Shown: positions 1 to 7,999, numbered from the stretch's first letter. The stretch: 36,162 bases of DNA from JAIOTH01 sp964639335 (GCA_964639335.1 CAZXCJ010000009.1:1-36162), one strand, 5' to 3'. Notes: a model not told the origin generated them from the sequence alone. Program-made: numbers and translations.

Positions 1-196
1 AAGCCCATTGTCTTTCCCAATAGCTCTATTTTTTGCGATCGCGCAAATTATACTTAACATACGAATTATTATAATACTAATATACAAATTAATACCAATC
101 TTACAAATATCATACTAATACCATTACAAATTTGGACAATATTAACTTAATTTGTATTGTATTAGTATAATTGGTATACATTCGTATATTAGCATT
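1..196. other. AT-rich intergenic edge
   Basis: No gene is visible. The stretch is built of overlapping ATACTAATA, ATTAGTAT and ATTGGTAT words in both orientations, so it can form weak hairpins. The word ATTCGTATATTAGCAT near 181-195 recurs near 26562-26577, which suggests a dispersed intergenic repeat of this genome. No convincing terminator for thyA is seen. Confidence 0.5.
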
Positions 197-1009
197 TTAT
201 ATTGCAATTGGAGCCTTGATGCCCGGATGCGGATCATAATTTTCTAATTTAAAATCTTCAAACTTAAATTTAAAAATATCTTTTACTTCTGGATTAATTT
301 TCATAGTTGGTAGCTCTCTGGTTTCCCGAGCTAATTGCTTTTCTACTTGTTCAAAATGGTTATTATAAATATGAACATCTCCAAAAGTATGTACAAATTC
401 ACCTGGCTTCAAATTACAAACTTGGGCCATCATCATGGTTAATAAAGAATAAGAAGCAATATTAAATGGTACTCCTAAAAATAAATCCGCGCTCCGTTGA
501 TAAAGTTGACAAGATAATTTTCCATCTTGAACATAAAATTGAAACAAAGAATGGCATGGTGGTGGAGCTGATTTTTTTCCCTTAATTAAACTTTGTAAAT
601 CTCCGACATTCCAACCACTAACAATGATTCGGCGCGAATTTGGATTATTCTTAATTTGATCAACAGCACATTGAATCTGATTAATCTTGGTGCCATCATT
701 AGCTTCCCAAGCAGTCCATTGTTTGCCATAAATTGGACCCAGGTCACCATTTTCATCAGCCCATTCGTCCCATATACCCACTCCATTATCGTTTAAATAC
801 TTAATATTAGTATCACCGCTTAAAAACCATAGTAATTCGTGAATAATTGAGCGGAGATGAACTTTTTTAGTAGTTAATAGGGGAAATTTTTCGGAAATAT
901 CAAAACGCATCTGAGCTCCAAAAATACCCCGAGTACCAACCCCAGTTCGGTCTTCCCGATCATTGCCTTCCTGATATATTTTTTTCATTAAATCTAAATA
1001 TTGTCGCAT
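197..1009 (-). CDS. thyA: Thymidylate synthase
   Basis: Folate-dependent thymidylate synthase makes dTMP from dUMP and methylene-tetrahydrofolate in the cytoplasm. The 270-aa length is normal for the family (E. coli about 264). Visible hallmarks are the dUMP-contacting DREDRTGVGT segment near residue 20, the nucleophile Cys in PPPCHSLFQF, the QRSADLFLGVPFNIASY block, and the ending YDPHPGIKAP plus a short hydrophobic tail. It is the last gene of a four-gene minus-strand operon, 9 bp after dut, so the product of the deaminase and dUTPase steps is used directly. The start ATG gives the usual MRQYLDL N-terminus. Identification is secure. Confidence 0.97.
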   Translation of the reverse strand: MRQYLDLMKKIYQEGNDREDRTGVGTRGIFGAQMRFDISEKFPLLTTKKVHLRSIIHELLWFLSGDTNIKYLNDNGVGIWDEWADENGDLGPIYGKQWTAWEANDGTKINQIQCAVDQIKNNPNSRRIIVSGWNVGDLQSLIKGKKSAPPPCHSLFQFYVQDGKLSCQLYQRSADLFLGVPFNIASYSLLTMMMAQVCNLKPGEFVHTFGDVHIYNNHFEQVEKQLARETRELPTMKINPEVKDIFKFKFEDFKLENYDPHPGIKAPIAI

Positions 1010-1018
1010 ATATTTGTT

Positions 1019-1444
1019 TTACTTCCCTGTACTCCCGTGCCGACCTGCACCTCGAACAGTTTCGGAAAGCTCTTCTACTTCTTCTAGCTCCGCGCTAACA
1101 ATAGATTGAATTAATAATTGAGCTATCTTATCTCCTTTTTTAAATTCATAAAGCTGGTTAGAAAAATTTCCCAAGCAAACCATATATTCTCCCCGATAAA
1201 TATATTCTCCTACTCCACCAAAAACTTTTAAACCCTTAGCTCCAAGTCCACCTTTATCCCAAATCAGAGCCACATATCCTTCTGGAAATTCTAAAGCAAA
1301 TCCAGTTTTAAAAATATGCTTTTCTCCAGGTTGAATTACCACATCTTCATTAGAAAAAATATCCATCCCCGCATCCCCTTCTAAGGCGTAGGTTGGTAAT
1401 TTAACATCTGGGCACAATCTTTTAATCTTAATTTTTAGTTTCAT
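1019..1444 (-). CDS. dut: dUTP diphosphatase (trimeric dUTPase)
   Basis: This protein hydrolyses dUTP to dUMP and pyrophosphate, keeping uracil out of DNA and feeding ThyA. Its 141 aa match a trimeric dUTPase subunit. The five motifs are present but divergent: AGMDIFS (I), DKGGLGAKG where PRSGLA is usual (II), GVGEYIYRGE where GVIDxxYRGE is usual (III), GDKIAQLLI (IV) and RGAGRHGSTGK where RGxGGFGSTG is usual (V). The motif III Asp, which positions the catalytic water, reads as Gly-Glu here, so activity or nucleotide choice could differ. It lies between the kinase-like gene and thyA; a long hairpin sits in the 100-bp gap upstream. The family is clear and the exact specificity is less so. Confidence 0.88.
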   Translation of the reverse strand: MKLKIKIKRLCPDVKLPTYALEGDAGMDIFSNEDVVIQPGEKHIFKTGFALEFPEGYVALIWDKGGLGAKGLKVFGGVGEYIYRGEYMVCLGNFSNQLYEFKKGDKIAQLLIQSIVSAELEEVEELSETVRGAGRHGSTGK

Positions 1445-1475
1445 AATAACAATTTTTTATTTCACATTTATTTTC

Positions 1476-1516
1476 ACCCTGTTAAATTATCGCTTTGCGA
1501 TAGTATTTAACAGGGT
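1476..1516. repeat. Long intra-operon hairpin, copy 1 (CACCCTGTTAAAT type)
   Basis: ACCCTGTTAAAT (1476-1487) pairs with ATTTAACAGGGT (1505-1516), and the inner arms TATCGC/GCGATA extend the stem around a short loop. No T-run follows on either strand, so it is not a standard terminator. The same outer arms recur at 26522-26557 with a different centre, so this looks like a dispersed REP-like hairpin. In the dut operon it could process or stabilise the mRNA. Confidence 0.7.
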
Positions 1517-1544
1517 TAACTTTAAGTTTCATAAAAATAGGTTT

Positions 1545-2114
1545 CTATTTTCTGTCTTTAACTTTTAACTGATTAATTATTTTATCTACCTGTTTTTCCA
1601 GCTCTTTAAAATTCCCGTCATTATTTAATACAAAATTCGCCATTTGAATACATTTTTTTAAATTTTGTTTATTGGGATCAGTTGAATTCATTTCTCTTTG
1701 TTCATTTTCTAAAAAAGTTTCAAAAGAAATTTGATCAGTTTCTGATTTTCTTAAAAATATTCTTTCATACCGAATCTTAGGATCAGCATCAACGGCAAAA
1801 AGATAAAACTCTCCTTTTTTACTTAAAGATTCGGCTTCTCCGGGAGTACGAATACTTTCAATAATACAATTTTGATCACTGGCTTGGGCTTGTTTAAATA
1901 ATTCATCAACTATATAAGAAGGCGAGTGCTCGGCCCGCAATTCATTGGCAACTAAAACCATACTGTCTCTATTTTCTGGCAATCCCCTTTCTCTAATCTT
2001 TTCTAATAAATAAGCCCTAACTGAATAATGCTGAAAACCTTTTTTCTTAACTAAATAATCAACCACGGTTCCTTTTCCCGCTCCTAGTGTTCCTGTAATA
2101 CCTATAATAATCAT
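1545..2114 (-). CDS. P-loop nucleoside-monophosphate-kinase-like protein
   Basis: A Walker A motif GTLGAGKGT begins about 7 residues after the chosen ATG at 2114, the normal place for dephospho-CoA/adenylate/dNMP-kinase-like proteins. A longer frame upstream would add 19 residues and overlap the deaminase gene, so I reject it. The chosen start lies 4 bp after the deaminase stop. The roughly 190-aa protein has a VRAYLLEKI segment and a DADPKIRYERI stretch followed by a basic RKSETD lid-like part. Because it lies between dCMP deaminase and dUTPase, a role as a deoxynucleotide kinase (for example dTMP or dCMP) is plausible. That is an inference from context; the substrate cannot be read from the sequence. 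Confidence 0.7.
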   Translation of the reverse strand: MIIIGITGTLGAGKGTVVDYLVKKKGFQHYSVRAYLLEKIRERGLPENRDSMVLVANELRAEHSPSYIVDELFKQAQASDQNCIIESIRTPGEAESLSKKGEFYLFAVDADPKIRYERIFLRKSETDQISFETFLENEQREMNSTDPNKQNLKKCIQMANFVLNNDGNFKELEKQVDKIINQLKVKDRK

Positions 2115-2118
2115 GGTT

Positions 2119-2637
2119 TTATTTTTTATCTTCTGTAAATCTTTTAGCTGAACTAAAAGAATCCAAATCATAATTTATTTTTTTGTTGGGCATTTTTAAT
2201 CTACAAAGTTCAACCCCGCCTATTTTAAGAAATTCTTCAGCTTCAGTAGCGTGATAATCAGAAAATACAACAATTTTCTTTATTCCAGCAGTAACTAATG
2301 CCTTGGCACAATTTGTACATGGCATATTCGTTACATAGGCAAAGGCCCCTTTAGTATTAACACCGTGTGCAGAACATTGTAAAATTGCATTCATCTCCGC
2401 ATGAATAGTACGAATACAATGACCATCAACCACATAACACCCCACGTCTTCACAATGAACATCTCCTGGAATTGAACCATTATAGCCCGTAGCTAATATT
2501 TGTCTATCTTTTACTAAAACACAACCGCAATGCATGCGCGGACAGGTTGCTCTTTCGGAAACCAACATAGCAAGTTTTAAAAAATACTCATCCCAACTTG
2601 GTCGAGTAAACTTTTGCTTCTTATTATTTTTATCCAT
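2119..2637 (-). CDS. dCMP deaminase family protein
   Basis: This is a zinc-dependent cytidine/deoxycytidylate deaminase of the ComEB/DCTD type, converting dCMP to dUMP. The zinc site is complete: HAEMNAI gives the His ligand and catalytic Glu, and PCTNCAKAL gives the two Cys ligands. An insertion between the start and the HAE motif carries further Cys and His residues (CPRMHCGC, HCEDVGC), as in dCMP deaminases with an extra structural metal. The 172-aa length is normal. It is the first gene of the operon leading through the kinase-like protein and dUTPase to ThyA, giving two independent sources of dUMP. No strong upstream promoter was recognised. Confidence 0.92.
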   Translation of the reverse strand: MDKNNKKQKFTRPSWDEYFLKLAMLVSERATCPRMHCGCVLVKDRQILATGYNGSIPGDVHCEDVGCYVVDGHCIRTIHAEMNAILQCSAHGVNTKGAFAYVTNMPCTNCAKALVTAGIKKIVVFSDYHATEAEEFLKIGGVELCRLKMPNKKINYDLDSFSSAKRFTEDKK

Positions 2638-2910
2638 ATAATTAAAATTATTTATTAAACCAATTTATCGCCCAACTAACAATTCTTATTAAATATTATT
2701 GGTATTATATTGGTATTATTAGTGTGCCATTCGTACCTGCCTGCCGGCAGGCAGGTATTGGTATCGCGTTTTAATATTTTACCAATTTTATAAATTCAGA
2801 GCAAATTTATCCCTCACCCTTTGATTTAAAACCACAATGTATTTATTTTTAAATACTTTAGTAAAATAACAATAGCTTTTAAAATAATTTATTTTAAAAA
2901 GGTGGAGGGG
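2638..2910. repeat. Intergenic region with 24-bp GC-rich palindrome
   Basis: This 273-bp gap has no gene. It holds a perfect 24-bp palindrome at 2734-2757 (core CCTGCCTGCCGGCAGGCAGG) flanked by TTGGTATTA-type direct repeats. The palindrome recurs at 23971-23992. It stands out against the AT-rich surroundings and lacks a T-run, so it is a dispersed repeat and not a terminator. Near 2880-2900 a weak AT-rich inverted repeat (TTTTAAAATAA/TTATTTTAAAA) may serve as the 3' end of the permease/kinase transcript. Confidence 0.7.
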
Positions 2911-4188
2911 TTATTCTAAATATTTCAAGTCCTTTTGAATTTGTTTTTTTAATTCTTGGCTATCTTTAAATTTTTTAATTCTCCTAACATATAACAATAT
3001 CTCCACCTTGACTTTCTCTTTATAAATATCTTGATTAAAATCTTTTATAAAAACTTCTATGTCGGCCCCTTCTCGGAATGTTTCTTTATATCCATAATGC
3101 ATCAAGCCCCTGTGTTTTATTCCTTTAACTATTATATCAACTAAATAAACTCCATGTGGTATATCTAACTCTTTAATATCTAAATTGGCAGTTGGAAATC
3201 CCAATTTCCTTCCTTGGCTTTTTCCCCAAATAACCTTAGCTTGAAAAATTTTACCTTTCATTTTGCCTTCTTTAATAACAAAATAAAAACAAAGTAGAAG
3301 AATAATTGACGAGCATATCTGTACAAAATTTAAAACATTTTTATTAATAACATAATCTAAAATCACAGCTGAAAATGGCCAGAATAATTCACATATAGTG
3401 GCAGTAGAGGCAGTAACTCTTTTTAAACCAAAATAATAGAAAAACATGGCTCCAGCTCCGCTAGTCAAAGCTATAACAATTAACAATTTCCAATGTATTG
3501 GATTAAGCTGGCCTATATTAAAAATACTGCCATTAAATAATATTAATCCCAAAGCTAAAATACTAGTTATTCCAAATCTTAAAGCGGCGGTTAAAGTAGG
3601 ATTTAAATGGTTCACAATCCGCTTTCCAAAAACAGTAGAACTTCCAAAGGCAAAAGCCGCTATTAAAGCAAAAAATGCAGCGTTATCCATCCAAGCAACT
3701 TCAAAAATATTAACACCCCCAAAAGCCAAAAAATATCCTGCTATTATTCCTATTGTAGCCCAAAAATAAAATCGCGAACTCAATTTTTCTTTCAATATTA
3801 TTCTGGCCATTATTAAGGCAAAAATGGGTTGGAGTTTTTGTAAAATAATCACCGTGGAAAAATTGGTCTCACCATGCACCGCTGCAAAAAAGGCCTTAGT
3901 AATCATCAGAGTTCCAATTAAACCACCAAAAACACAAACCCATAAAATAGCTAACCAAGATTTTTTACTTAAACCTTTAATTTTATACCAATTCAAAAAT
4001 AAAAAAGGACTTAAAACTATAAAACCAAATGCATGTTCTAAAAATACAATTAAACTAGCTGGCAAAATATAAAATTGAGGTCGGATAAAAACTCCATCTA
4101 AGCTCCAAAATAAAGCCGCTAACATTATAGCGCCTGATCCAATTAAAATTCTCTTATCAATTTTGGGAAGTTTTTTAAATATAATCAT
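2911..4188 (-). CDS. EamA/DMT permease fused to riboflavin kinase domain
   Basis: Residues 1 to about 305 are a drug/metabolite-transporter (EamA) permease with about ten hydrophobic helices in two repeats. Residues 310-425 are a riboflavin-kinase domain: GRKLGFPTANL (nucleotide/flavin-binding PTAN motif), PHGVYLV, and IEVFIKDFNQDIY, which carries the Glu of the family's EVxxxDF active-site motif. The FAD-synthetase half of RibF is absent. RibN, a known bacterial riboflavin importer, belongs to the same permease superfamily. The likely reading is therefore uptake of riboflavin with immediate phosphorylation to FMN on the inner face. A Met at residue 310 preceded by GAAGG could allow separate translation of the kinase. 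No FMN riboswitch was recognised upstream. Domain calls are firm; the substrate is inference. Confidence 0.85.
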   Translation of the reverse strand: MIIFKKLPKIDKRILIGSGAIMLAALFWSLDGVFIRPQFYILPASLIVFLEHAFGFIVLSPFLFLNWYKIKGLSKKSWLAILWVCVFGGLIGTLMITKAFFAAVHGETNFSTVIILQKLQPIFALIMARIILKEKLSSRFYFWATIGIIAGYFLAFGGVNIFEVAWMDNAAFFALIAAFAFGSSTVFGKRIVNHLNPTLTAALRFGITSILALGLILFNGSIFNIGQLNPIHWKLLIVIALTSGAGAMFFYYFGLKRVTASTATICELFWPFSAVILDYVINKNVLNFVQICSSIILLLCFYFVIKEGKMKGKIFQAKVIWGKSQGRKLGFPTANLDIKELDIPHGVYLVDIIVKGIKHRGLMHYGYKETFREGADIEVFIKDFNQDIYKEKVKVEILLYVRRIKKFKDSQELKKQIQKDLKYLE

Positions 4189-4194
4189 AAAAAA

Positions 4195-4521
4195 TTATTT
4201 TCTAGCTGCCATGGCAAATGATAAAAAATAATCACTTAATGAATCAAAAAGTATATTATATTCATTATCTTTAAAAAATATATTGCAAAAAACTTCCTTT
4301 AAACGAGTTAATTCTGAAACTCGAAATTTCCATCTTTGATCAGAAATAGTCAAATCAAATAATTCTAAAACACGCCAGATAGCATAGTTCTTATTTTCTT
4401 TATCATCTAACTCATGCCAATATATAACTCTTTGTACTTCACTACCAATATTGGCTAATTGCTCTATTAACGATAACTTGTTCCATTTCCCAGAAGCTAA
4501 ATTTTGATGAATGTTTTTCAT
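4195..4521 (-). CDS. Small conserved protein next to DUF5674
   Basis: A 108-aa soluble, mostly helical protein with a conserved-looking WNKLSLIEQLANIGSEV start and a LELFDLTISDQRW centre. Similar small proteins of unknown function are familiar beside DUF5674 genes in candidate-phyla genomes. Its start codon overlaps the stop of the DUF5674 gene by one base (TAATG), so the two are translationally coupled, and the permease/kinase fusion follows after 6 bp. No catalytic motif is visible and I do not assign a function. Confidence 0.7.
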   Translation of the reverse strand: MKNIHQNLASGKWNKLSLIEQLANIGSEVQRVIYWHELDDKENKNYAIWRVLELFDLTISDQRWKFRVSELTRLKEVFCNIFFKDNEYNILFDSLSDYFLSFAMAARK

Positions 4522-4865
4522 TATTCGACTAGTTTATTAACAATTTTTTTAATTTTTTCTTTAATATTTTTATCTTGAATTTCCATCGACTTATTTCCCA
4601 ATCTAGGACGGATATTAATTAAAGCTGTAAAAATTATCCAATCCTCTACTGATTTATCCGGATAAATATTGATTCCCCAAAGATTATCTTGATTTGAACC
4701 ATCTTTTAAAAGTAAAGCTTCTCCATCAGCATGCAATTCCCCGCCTACAGCCATTATTTCTCTTTGAATATCAACAACCACCTTAACCATTTCTCCAAAA
4801 ATTTCCAAAGCCACATTCTTCAATTCGTCCTTAGAAATTTTATCCTTAATTAATTTTATAGTCAT
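4521..4865 (-). CDS. DUF5674 family protein
   Basis: A 114-aa protein with the pattern VDIQREIMAVGGELHADGEALLL, then LWGINIYPD, then INIRPRLGN, which I recognise as the DUF5674 family. Its function is unknown. The GGELHAD and NIYP blocks are the likely functional core. It is first in a three-gene unit with the coupled 108-aa protein and the permease/riboflavin-kinase fusion. A role connected to that unit is only a guess. Confidence 0.82.
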   Translation of the reverse strand: MTIKLIKDKISKDELKNVALEIFGEMVKVVVDIQREIMAVGGELHADGEALLLKDGSNQDNLWGINIYPDKSVEDWIIFTALINIRPRLGNKSMEIQDKNIKEKIKKIVNKLVE

Positions 4866-4954
4866 ATTGTTTTATAATTATTATCTTAATATTATATCAA
4901 TTCAATATCAATTTATCCCTCATCTTTATTATAGCATATATAATTTTCAAAAAT

Positions 4955-5020
4955 TTATTTAAAAAACCATTTACTCAACTTTTTAACAATTCCTTTATTA
5001 GCCCGGTCATTCGACTGGGC
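4955..5020 (-). pseudogene. Orphan swivelling-domain tail E with hairpin
   Basis: Read on the minus strand, 4955-5002 encodes ANKGIVKKLSKWFFK and a stop. The first part matches the extreme C-terminus of the neighbouring swivelling-domain genes (for example ANKGVVKKLNR). It is directly preceded by a hairpin at 5001-5020 (GCCCAGTC/GACCGGGC, loop GAAT), unlike the hairpin of the other four junctions. No upstream coding sequence continues. It is the most downstream of three successive orphan tails after the 5347-6870 gene. Confidence 0.6.
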
Positions 5021-5063
5021 TCCATTCTGATCAATTTTTATAAAAATTCAATTTAATAAACAG

Positions 5064-5138
5064 TTATTTTGCTTTTTCAATAATCTTAACTATTCCTCGC
5101 TCCGCATCGACTTCTACTAAATCTCCATCTTTTGCCAA
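5064..5138 (-). pseudogene. Orphan swivelling-domain tail A
   Basis: The minus strand reads LAKDGDLVEVDAERGIVKIIEKAK then stop, matching the last 20-odd residues of the intact array genes from the KDGDLVEVDA block onward. Upstream of the KDGD codons the sequence switches abruptly to the hairpin element at 5139-5203. It cannot be a gene on its own, having no start or ribosome-binding site, and is best read as a displaced or duplicated 3' end. Confidence 0.75.
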
Positions 5139-5203
5139 TTTTATCCAAATTTTAATTTGGTTATAAAATTAAGCATCCCGCACCTTCGCGGTGCGGGGAA
5201 AAA
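5139..5203. repeat. Hairpin element copy A of a four-copy tail-associated repeat
   Basis: Two inverted repeats lie side by side: an AT-rich one (TTTTATCCAAAT/ATTTGGTTATAAAA) and a GC-rich stem CCCGCACC (5177-5184)/GGTGCGGG (5190-5197) with a TTCGC loop, followed on the plus strand by GAAAAACTATC. Near-identical copies lie at 5271-5346, about 19483-19544 and 21093-21157. Each sits between an intact or duplicated C-terminal coding end and a second, orphan C-terminal coding end. Confidence 0.85.
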
Positions 5204-5270
5204 CTATCTATTTAATTTTTTAACAACGCCCTTATTAGCGTCAACTTCTACTAAATCACCATCTTTTGCC
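5204..5270 (-). pseudogene. Orphan swivelling-domain tail B
   Basis: The minus strand encodes LAKDGDLVEVDANKGVVKKL-NR then stop. The ending GVVKKLNR is the same as that of the intact genes at 19545 and 21158 and differs from the ending of its immediate upstream gene (GIVKKLK). This suggests that the tail and its following hairpin moved together as a unit between array members. There is no start codon and no upstream coding sequence; the element at 5271-5346 precedes it. Confidence 0.78.
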
Positions 5271-5346
5271 AATTTTATCCAAATTTTAATTTGGTTACAA
5301 AATTGAGTGTCCCGCATCCTTGTGGTGCGGGAAACCTATATTAAAT
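5271..5346. repeat. Hairpin element copy B
   Basis: Same architecture as copy A, with the AT-rich inverted repeat and the stem CCCGCATC (5311-5318)/GGTGCGGG (5324-5331). This copy is the most diverged: the loop and the flank next to the intact gene (AAACCTATATTAAATTTA) differ. Because the stem keeps pairing through a G-T wobble, the structure may be under selection. It directly follows the stop of the 5347-6870 gene. Confidence 0.8.
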
Positions 5347-6870
5347 TTATTTTAATTTCTTAACTATACCACGATTTGCATCCACCTCAACTAAATCTCC
5401 GTCTTTCAATACCTGAGTAGCAACTTTAGTTCCGACAATGCAAGGAATTTTTAATTCTCGACTGATAATTGCGGCATGGCAAGTCAAGCCACCCTCATCT
5501 GTTACAATTGCTTTTGCTTTTTTAATCGCAATTACATAATCAGGTGTCGTCATGCTAGTAACTAAAATTTCATTTTTTCTCATTCTTCCAACCTCATTAT
5601 TATCCTTGAGAATCCTTATCCTCCCCGTTACTTTACCTATATTAGCAACCACACCCTTAATATTACCTATATCTACATAATTTAATTTTCCTTCTTTAAT
5701 TATATTATTAAATATACTTCTAGCCCTATTACCCGGATATCTTTTTTCAATCCTACTACTAAATATATTTAAATAATATTTTTGTCTTCTATCCAAATCA
5801 TAAGGTTTTCTACTTTTTAATAATAAATCTTTGAATTCATTTAAGTGCAAAAAGTAAATATTTTTTTTCAACATCTTAAATCTTTTTGCTATTAAATTTA
5901 ATGCTGTTTCTAAATTTACAAAAGATTGTGTCTCTATACCATTATAATAATCTTTTATATATGTAAAGAAACTCAAAATATTAAAATAATCTTTGTGAGA
6001 TTTATCGATTTTTAATTCTTTTACAATTTTTAATTTATTTTTCTTAATTTGTAAAACATTTATCTTAGTATTTATTGCACCACCTAAACCAAACTTAATA
6101 TTTTTGACAATATCCTTTTTGGTATATACTGGACCAATATATTCGTGTGAAATCCAAAAAAAATTTCTAAAATGCTCGTTTATTAAAAAATTCAACTTCT
6201 TTCGTTTTTCCAAAGACGAAATTATCGAATTTATCGAACGTTTAAAAATCTTTATTAATTTTTTGTCTTTTTTAATTATCCTAATTATTTTTTCCAAAGA
6301 TTCTTTTTCCTCTTGCAAATAAGACAATTTTTCAGGTGCAGATAATATAGCTAAGCAAATATTTACATTTAAATCTTTTTGATATTTCTTAATTTGTTTA
6401 TTTAAATAACTTCCTAGATACTCTTGAAATTTTTTAATCCCTATAGTTATTAAAAAGATATATGCAAAATTTTCTGTTAAAAAATTTTTATATTCTTCCA
6501 ATAAATTAAAAATCTCTTTATTATTTTTATTTTTAAAATCATTTTTAGTGAATAAAACTGAAATTCTCAATACATCTTTACTTATTTTTTTTATAGAACT
6601 TTCAAAATCCTCTATTAAAATTAAACGCCTCTTTTTTATATAATTAAAAAAGTAATTATTTATATTAATTAAACTATTTCTTTCAAGATAAAATTTAACT
6701 ATTCCACTTAAGCCACCTTCCCAATAACACATATAATTAAAACCCTGTCCAGCTAAATTCAAAAATTTGGGCATCTGATTTAAACCCTGAAATTTCCAAA
6801 GTAAGGGTGTAGGCGGCACCCTTTTTCTTTCTACTATTTTTTCCCAATTATCAATTTTTTCATATTTCAT
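5347..6870 (-). CDS. RPH-like substrate/His-swivel protein, member 1
   Basis: A 507-aa protein lacking an ATP-binding domain. The C-terminus (about 400-507) is a PEP-utilising-enzyme swivelling domain with the phosphorylatable His465 in TDEGGLTCHAAIISRELKIP, then KDGDLVEVDANRG. The N-terminal and middle part is helical and carries the motif FFWISHEYIGP shared with sister genes. I place the motif in the region that corresponds to the substrate domain of rifampin phosphotransferase. I start at ATG 6870; a longer TTG-started frame would overlap the upstream gene's conserved tail. It is last in the block ATP module (8945-8001), 374-aa swivel protein, this gene. Its substrate is unknown; it probably receives phosphate from the ATP module in trans. 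Confidence 0.8.
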   Translation of the reverse strand: MKYEKIDNWEKIVERKRVPPTPLLWKFQGLNQMPKFLNLAGQGFNYMCYWEGGLSGIVKFYLERNSLININNYFFNYIKKRRLILIEDFESSIKKISKDVLRISVLFTKNDFKNKNNKEIFNLLEEYKNFLTENFAYIFLITIGIKKFQEYLGSYLNKQIKKYQKDLNVNICLAILSAPEKLSYLQEEKESLEKIIRIIKKDKKLIKIFKRSINSIISSLEKRKKLNFLINEHFRNFFWISHEYIGPVYTKKDIVKNIKFGLGGAINTKINVLQIKKNKLKIVKELKIDKSHKDYFNILSFFTYIKDYYNGIETQSFVNLETALNLIAKRFKMLKKNIYFLHLNEFKDLLLKSRKPYDLDRRQKYYLNIFSSRIEKRYPGNRARSIFNNIIKEGKLNYVDIGNIKGVVANIGKVTGRIRILKDNNEVGRMRKNEILVTSMTTPDYVIAIKKAKAIVTDEGGLTCHAAIISRELKIPCIVGTKVATQVLKDGDLVEVDANRGIVKKLK

Positions 6871-6874
6871 AAAT

Positions 6875-7999
6875 TTATTTAATCTTTCTAACAATTCCCT
6901 GATTTGCGTCCACTTCAACTAAATCTCCATCCTTCAAAACTTGAGTAGCGATTTTAGTTCCAATTATACAGGGTTTTTTTAATTCACGGGCAATTATTGC
7001 GGCATGACAAGTGAGTCCTCCTAGGTCTGTAATAATAGCAACACATTTTTTAAAAGCAGTAGAAAAAGAAGGGTTGGTCATATGAGAAACTAAGATGTCC
7101 CCATTTTCTACTTTATATAAATCTTTTATAGAATTTACAATTTTTACTATACCTGTACTTTCCCCGTCATATGCTACTGAACCATTGATACTTTTATTAG
7201 TGATAGAATTATGTGTTTTTAATTTTTTAAAACTTAATTGAGTTAAAAATTTCTTTGCTTCATTACCAAACAGTACTTCCCTCTTATTAAGAGTGGAATA
7301 AAGTAAATGAAATTGTTTACGTTCTTTTATATTTTTGGGTAAATTTGTATATTTTAACTCCCACGGATAGGTATATTGTAAATCTGGTTCTAATTTCCAT
7401 ATTGGATTAAGTTTTTCAAATGCTGATTGAAAAATCTCCATTCTCTTTTTTTTAAGAACAATGATTTTACGTGCTAATTTAAATAATCGTCGTAAATTAG
7501 AATTAACTTTTTTTTCATAATAAGCATTATAATTGGTAGTTAATTTCAAAAAAATTTTATCCCCTGTTTTTTGTTTTAAGTAAGAAGAAAATAATTGTTT
7601 ATTCCAGTCTACTATGGCTAATGGCCAAGCTGAAACACGAGCTTTCTGTAAAAGTATAAAATATTCATATAAATTATCTAAAGTAGGTTCAGTTTTTTTT
7701 AAATTATTAAGTTCTATTCTATTAATTTCACATAATTTCTCTGCCCAAGAAGGTGTGTTGATAAATTTATTAAAAACTTCTTTCACATGAGAATTAAAAT
7801 ATTTTTCAATATGACAAAGTCTAGCTGTTGTTCCTTCAAAAATAAGAAGAGATTCTTTAAGTAACATTTTCAAACCAATACTTTTTAGATATCTATCTCT
7901 AAAAATATTATCATAAGTAGTAGCAAATGCCCAAGGTTGAGTATCGAAAACTTTTTCTATACAAACCCATTTGTTAAATTGTACTTTTTTAGATATCAT
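6875..7999 (-). CDS. Short swivelling-domain phosphocarrier, member 2
   Basis: A 374-aa protein with a C-terminal phosphohistidine domain (His332 in TDLGGLTCHAAIIARELKKP, then KDGDLVEVDANQG). It is the shortest family member. The middle region lacks a clear WxxxxYxGP motif and is instead rich in Trp/Pro (FDTQPWAFATTYD, YPWELKY), so its substrate domain has diverged or been trimmed. It starts one base after the stop of the ATP-domain gene, the tightest coupling in the array, so it is the most likely cognate partner of that ATP module. Together they resemble a PEP-synthase/RPH chain cut between the ATP and central domains. The reaction is unknown. Confidence 0.8.
   Translation of the reverse strand: MISKKVQFNKWVCIEKVFDTQPWAFATTYDNIFRDRYLKSIGLKMLLKESLLIFEGTTARLCHIEKYFNSHVKEVFNKFINTPSWAEKLCEINRIELNNLKKTEPTLDNLYEYFILLQKARVSAWPLAIVDWNKQLFSSYLKQKTGDKIFLKLTTNYNAYYEKKVNSNLRRLFKLARKIIVLKKKRMEIFQSAFEKLNPIWKLEPDLQYTYPWELKYTNLPKNIKERKQFHLLYSTLNKREVLFGNEAKKFLTQLSFKKLKTHNSITNKSINGSVAYDGESTGIVKIVNSIKDLYKVENGDILVSHMTNPSFSTAFKKCVAIITDLGGLTCHAAIIARELKKPCIIGTKIATQVLKDGDLVEVDANQGIVRKIK

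Noticed and set aside
2115..2171. Longer start for the P-loop kinase-like gene
   Set aside because: It overlaps the end of the deaminase gene, and the Walker A motif would lie unusually far from the N-terminus.
2880..2910. Plus-strand AAGGTGGAGGGG as a ribosome-binding site
   Set aside because: No plus-strand reading frame follows; it lies at the 3' end of a minus-strand gene.
4866..5063. FMN riboswitch upstream of the permease/riboflavin-kinase operon
   Set aside because: None of the conserved FMN-aptamer blocks was found in the leader region.
6871..6918. Longer TTG-started N-terminus for the 5347-6870 gene
   Set aside because: It would be read out of frame across the conserved tail of the upstream gene; the ATG at 6870 gives normal 4-bp operon spacing.
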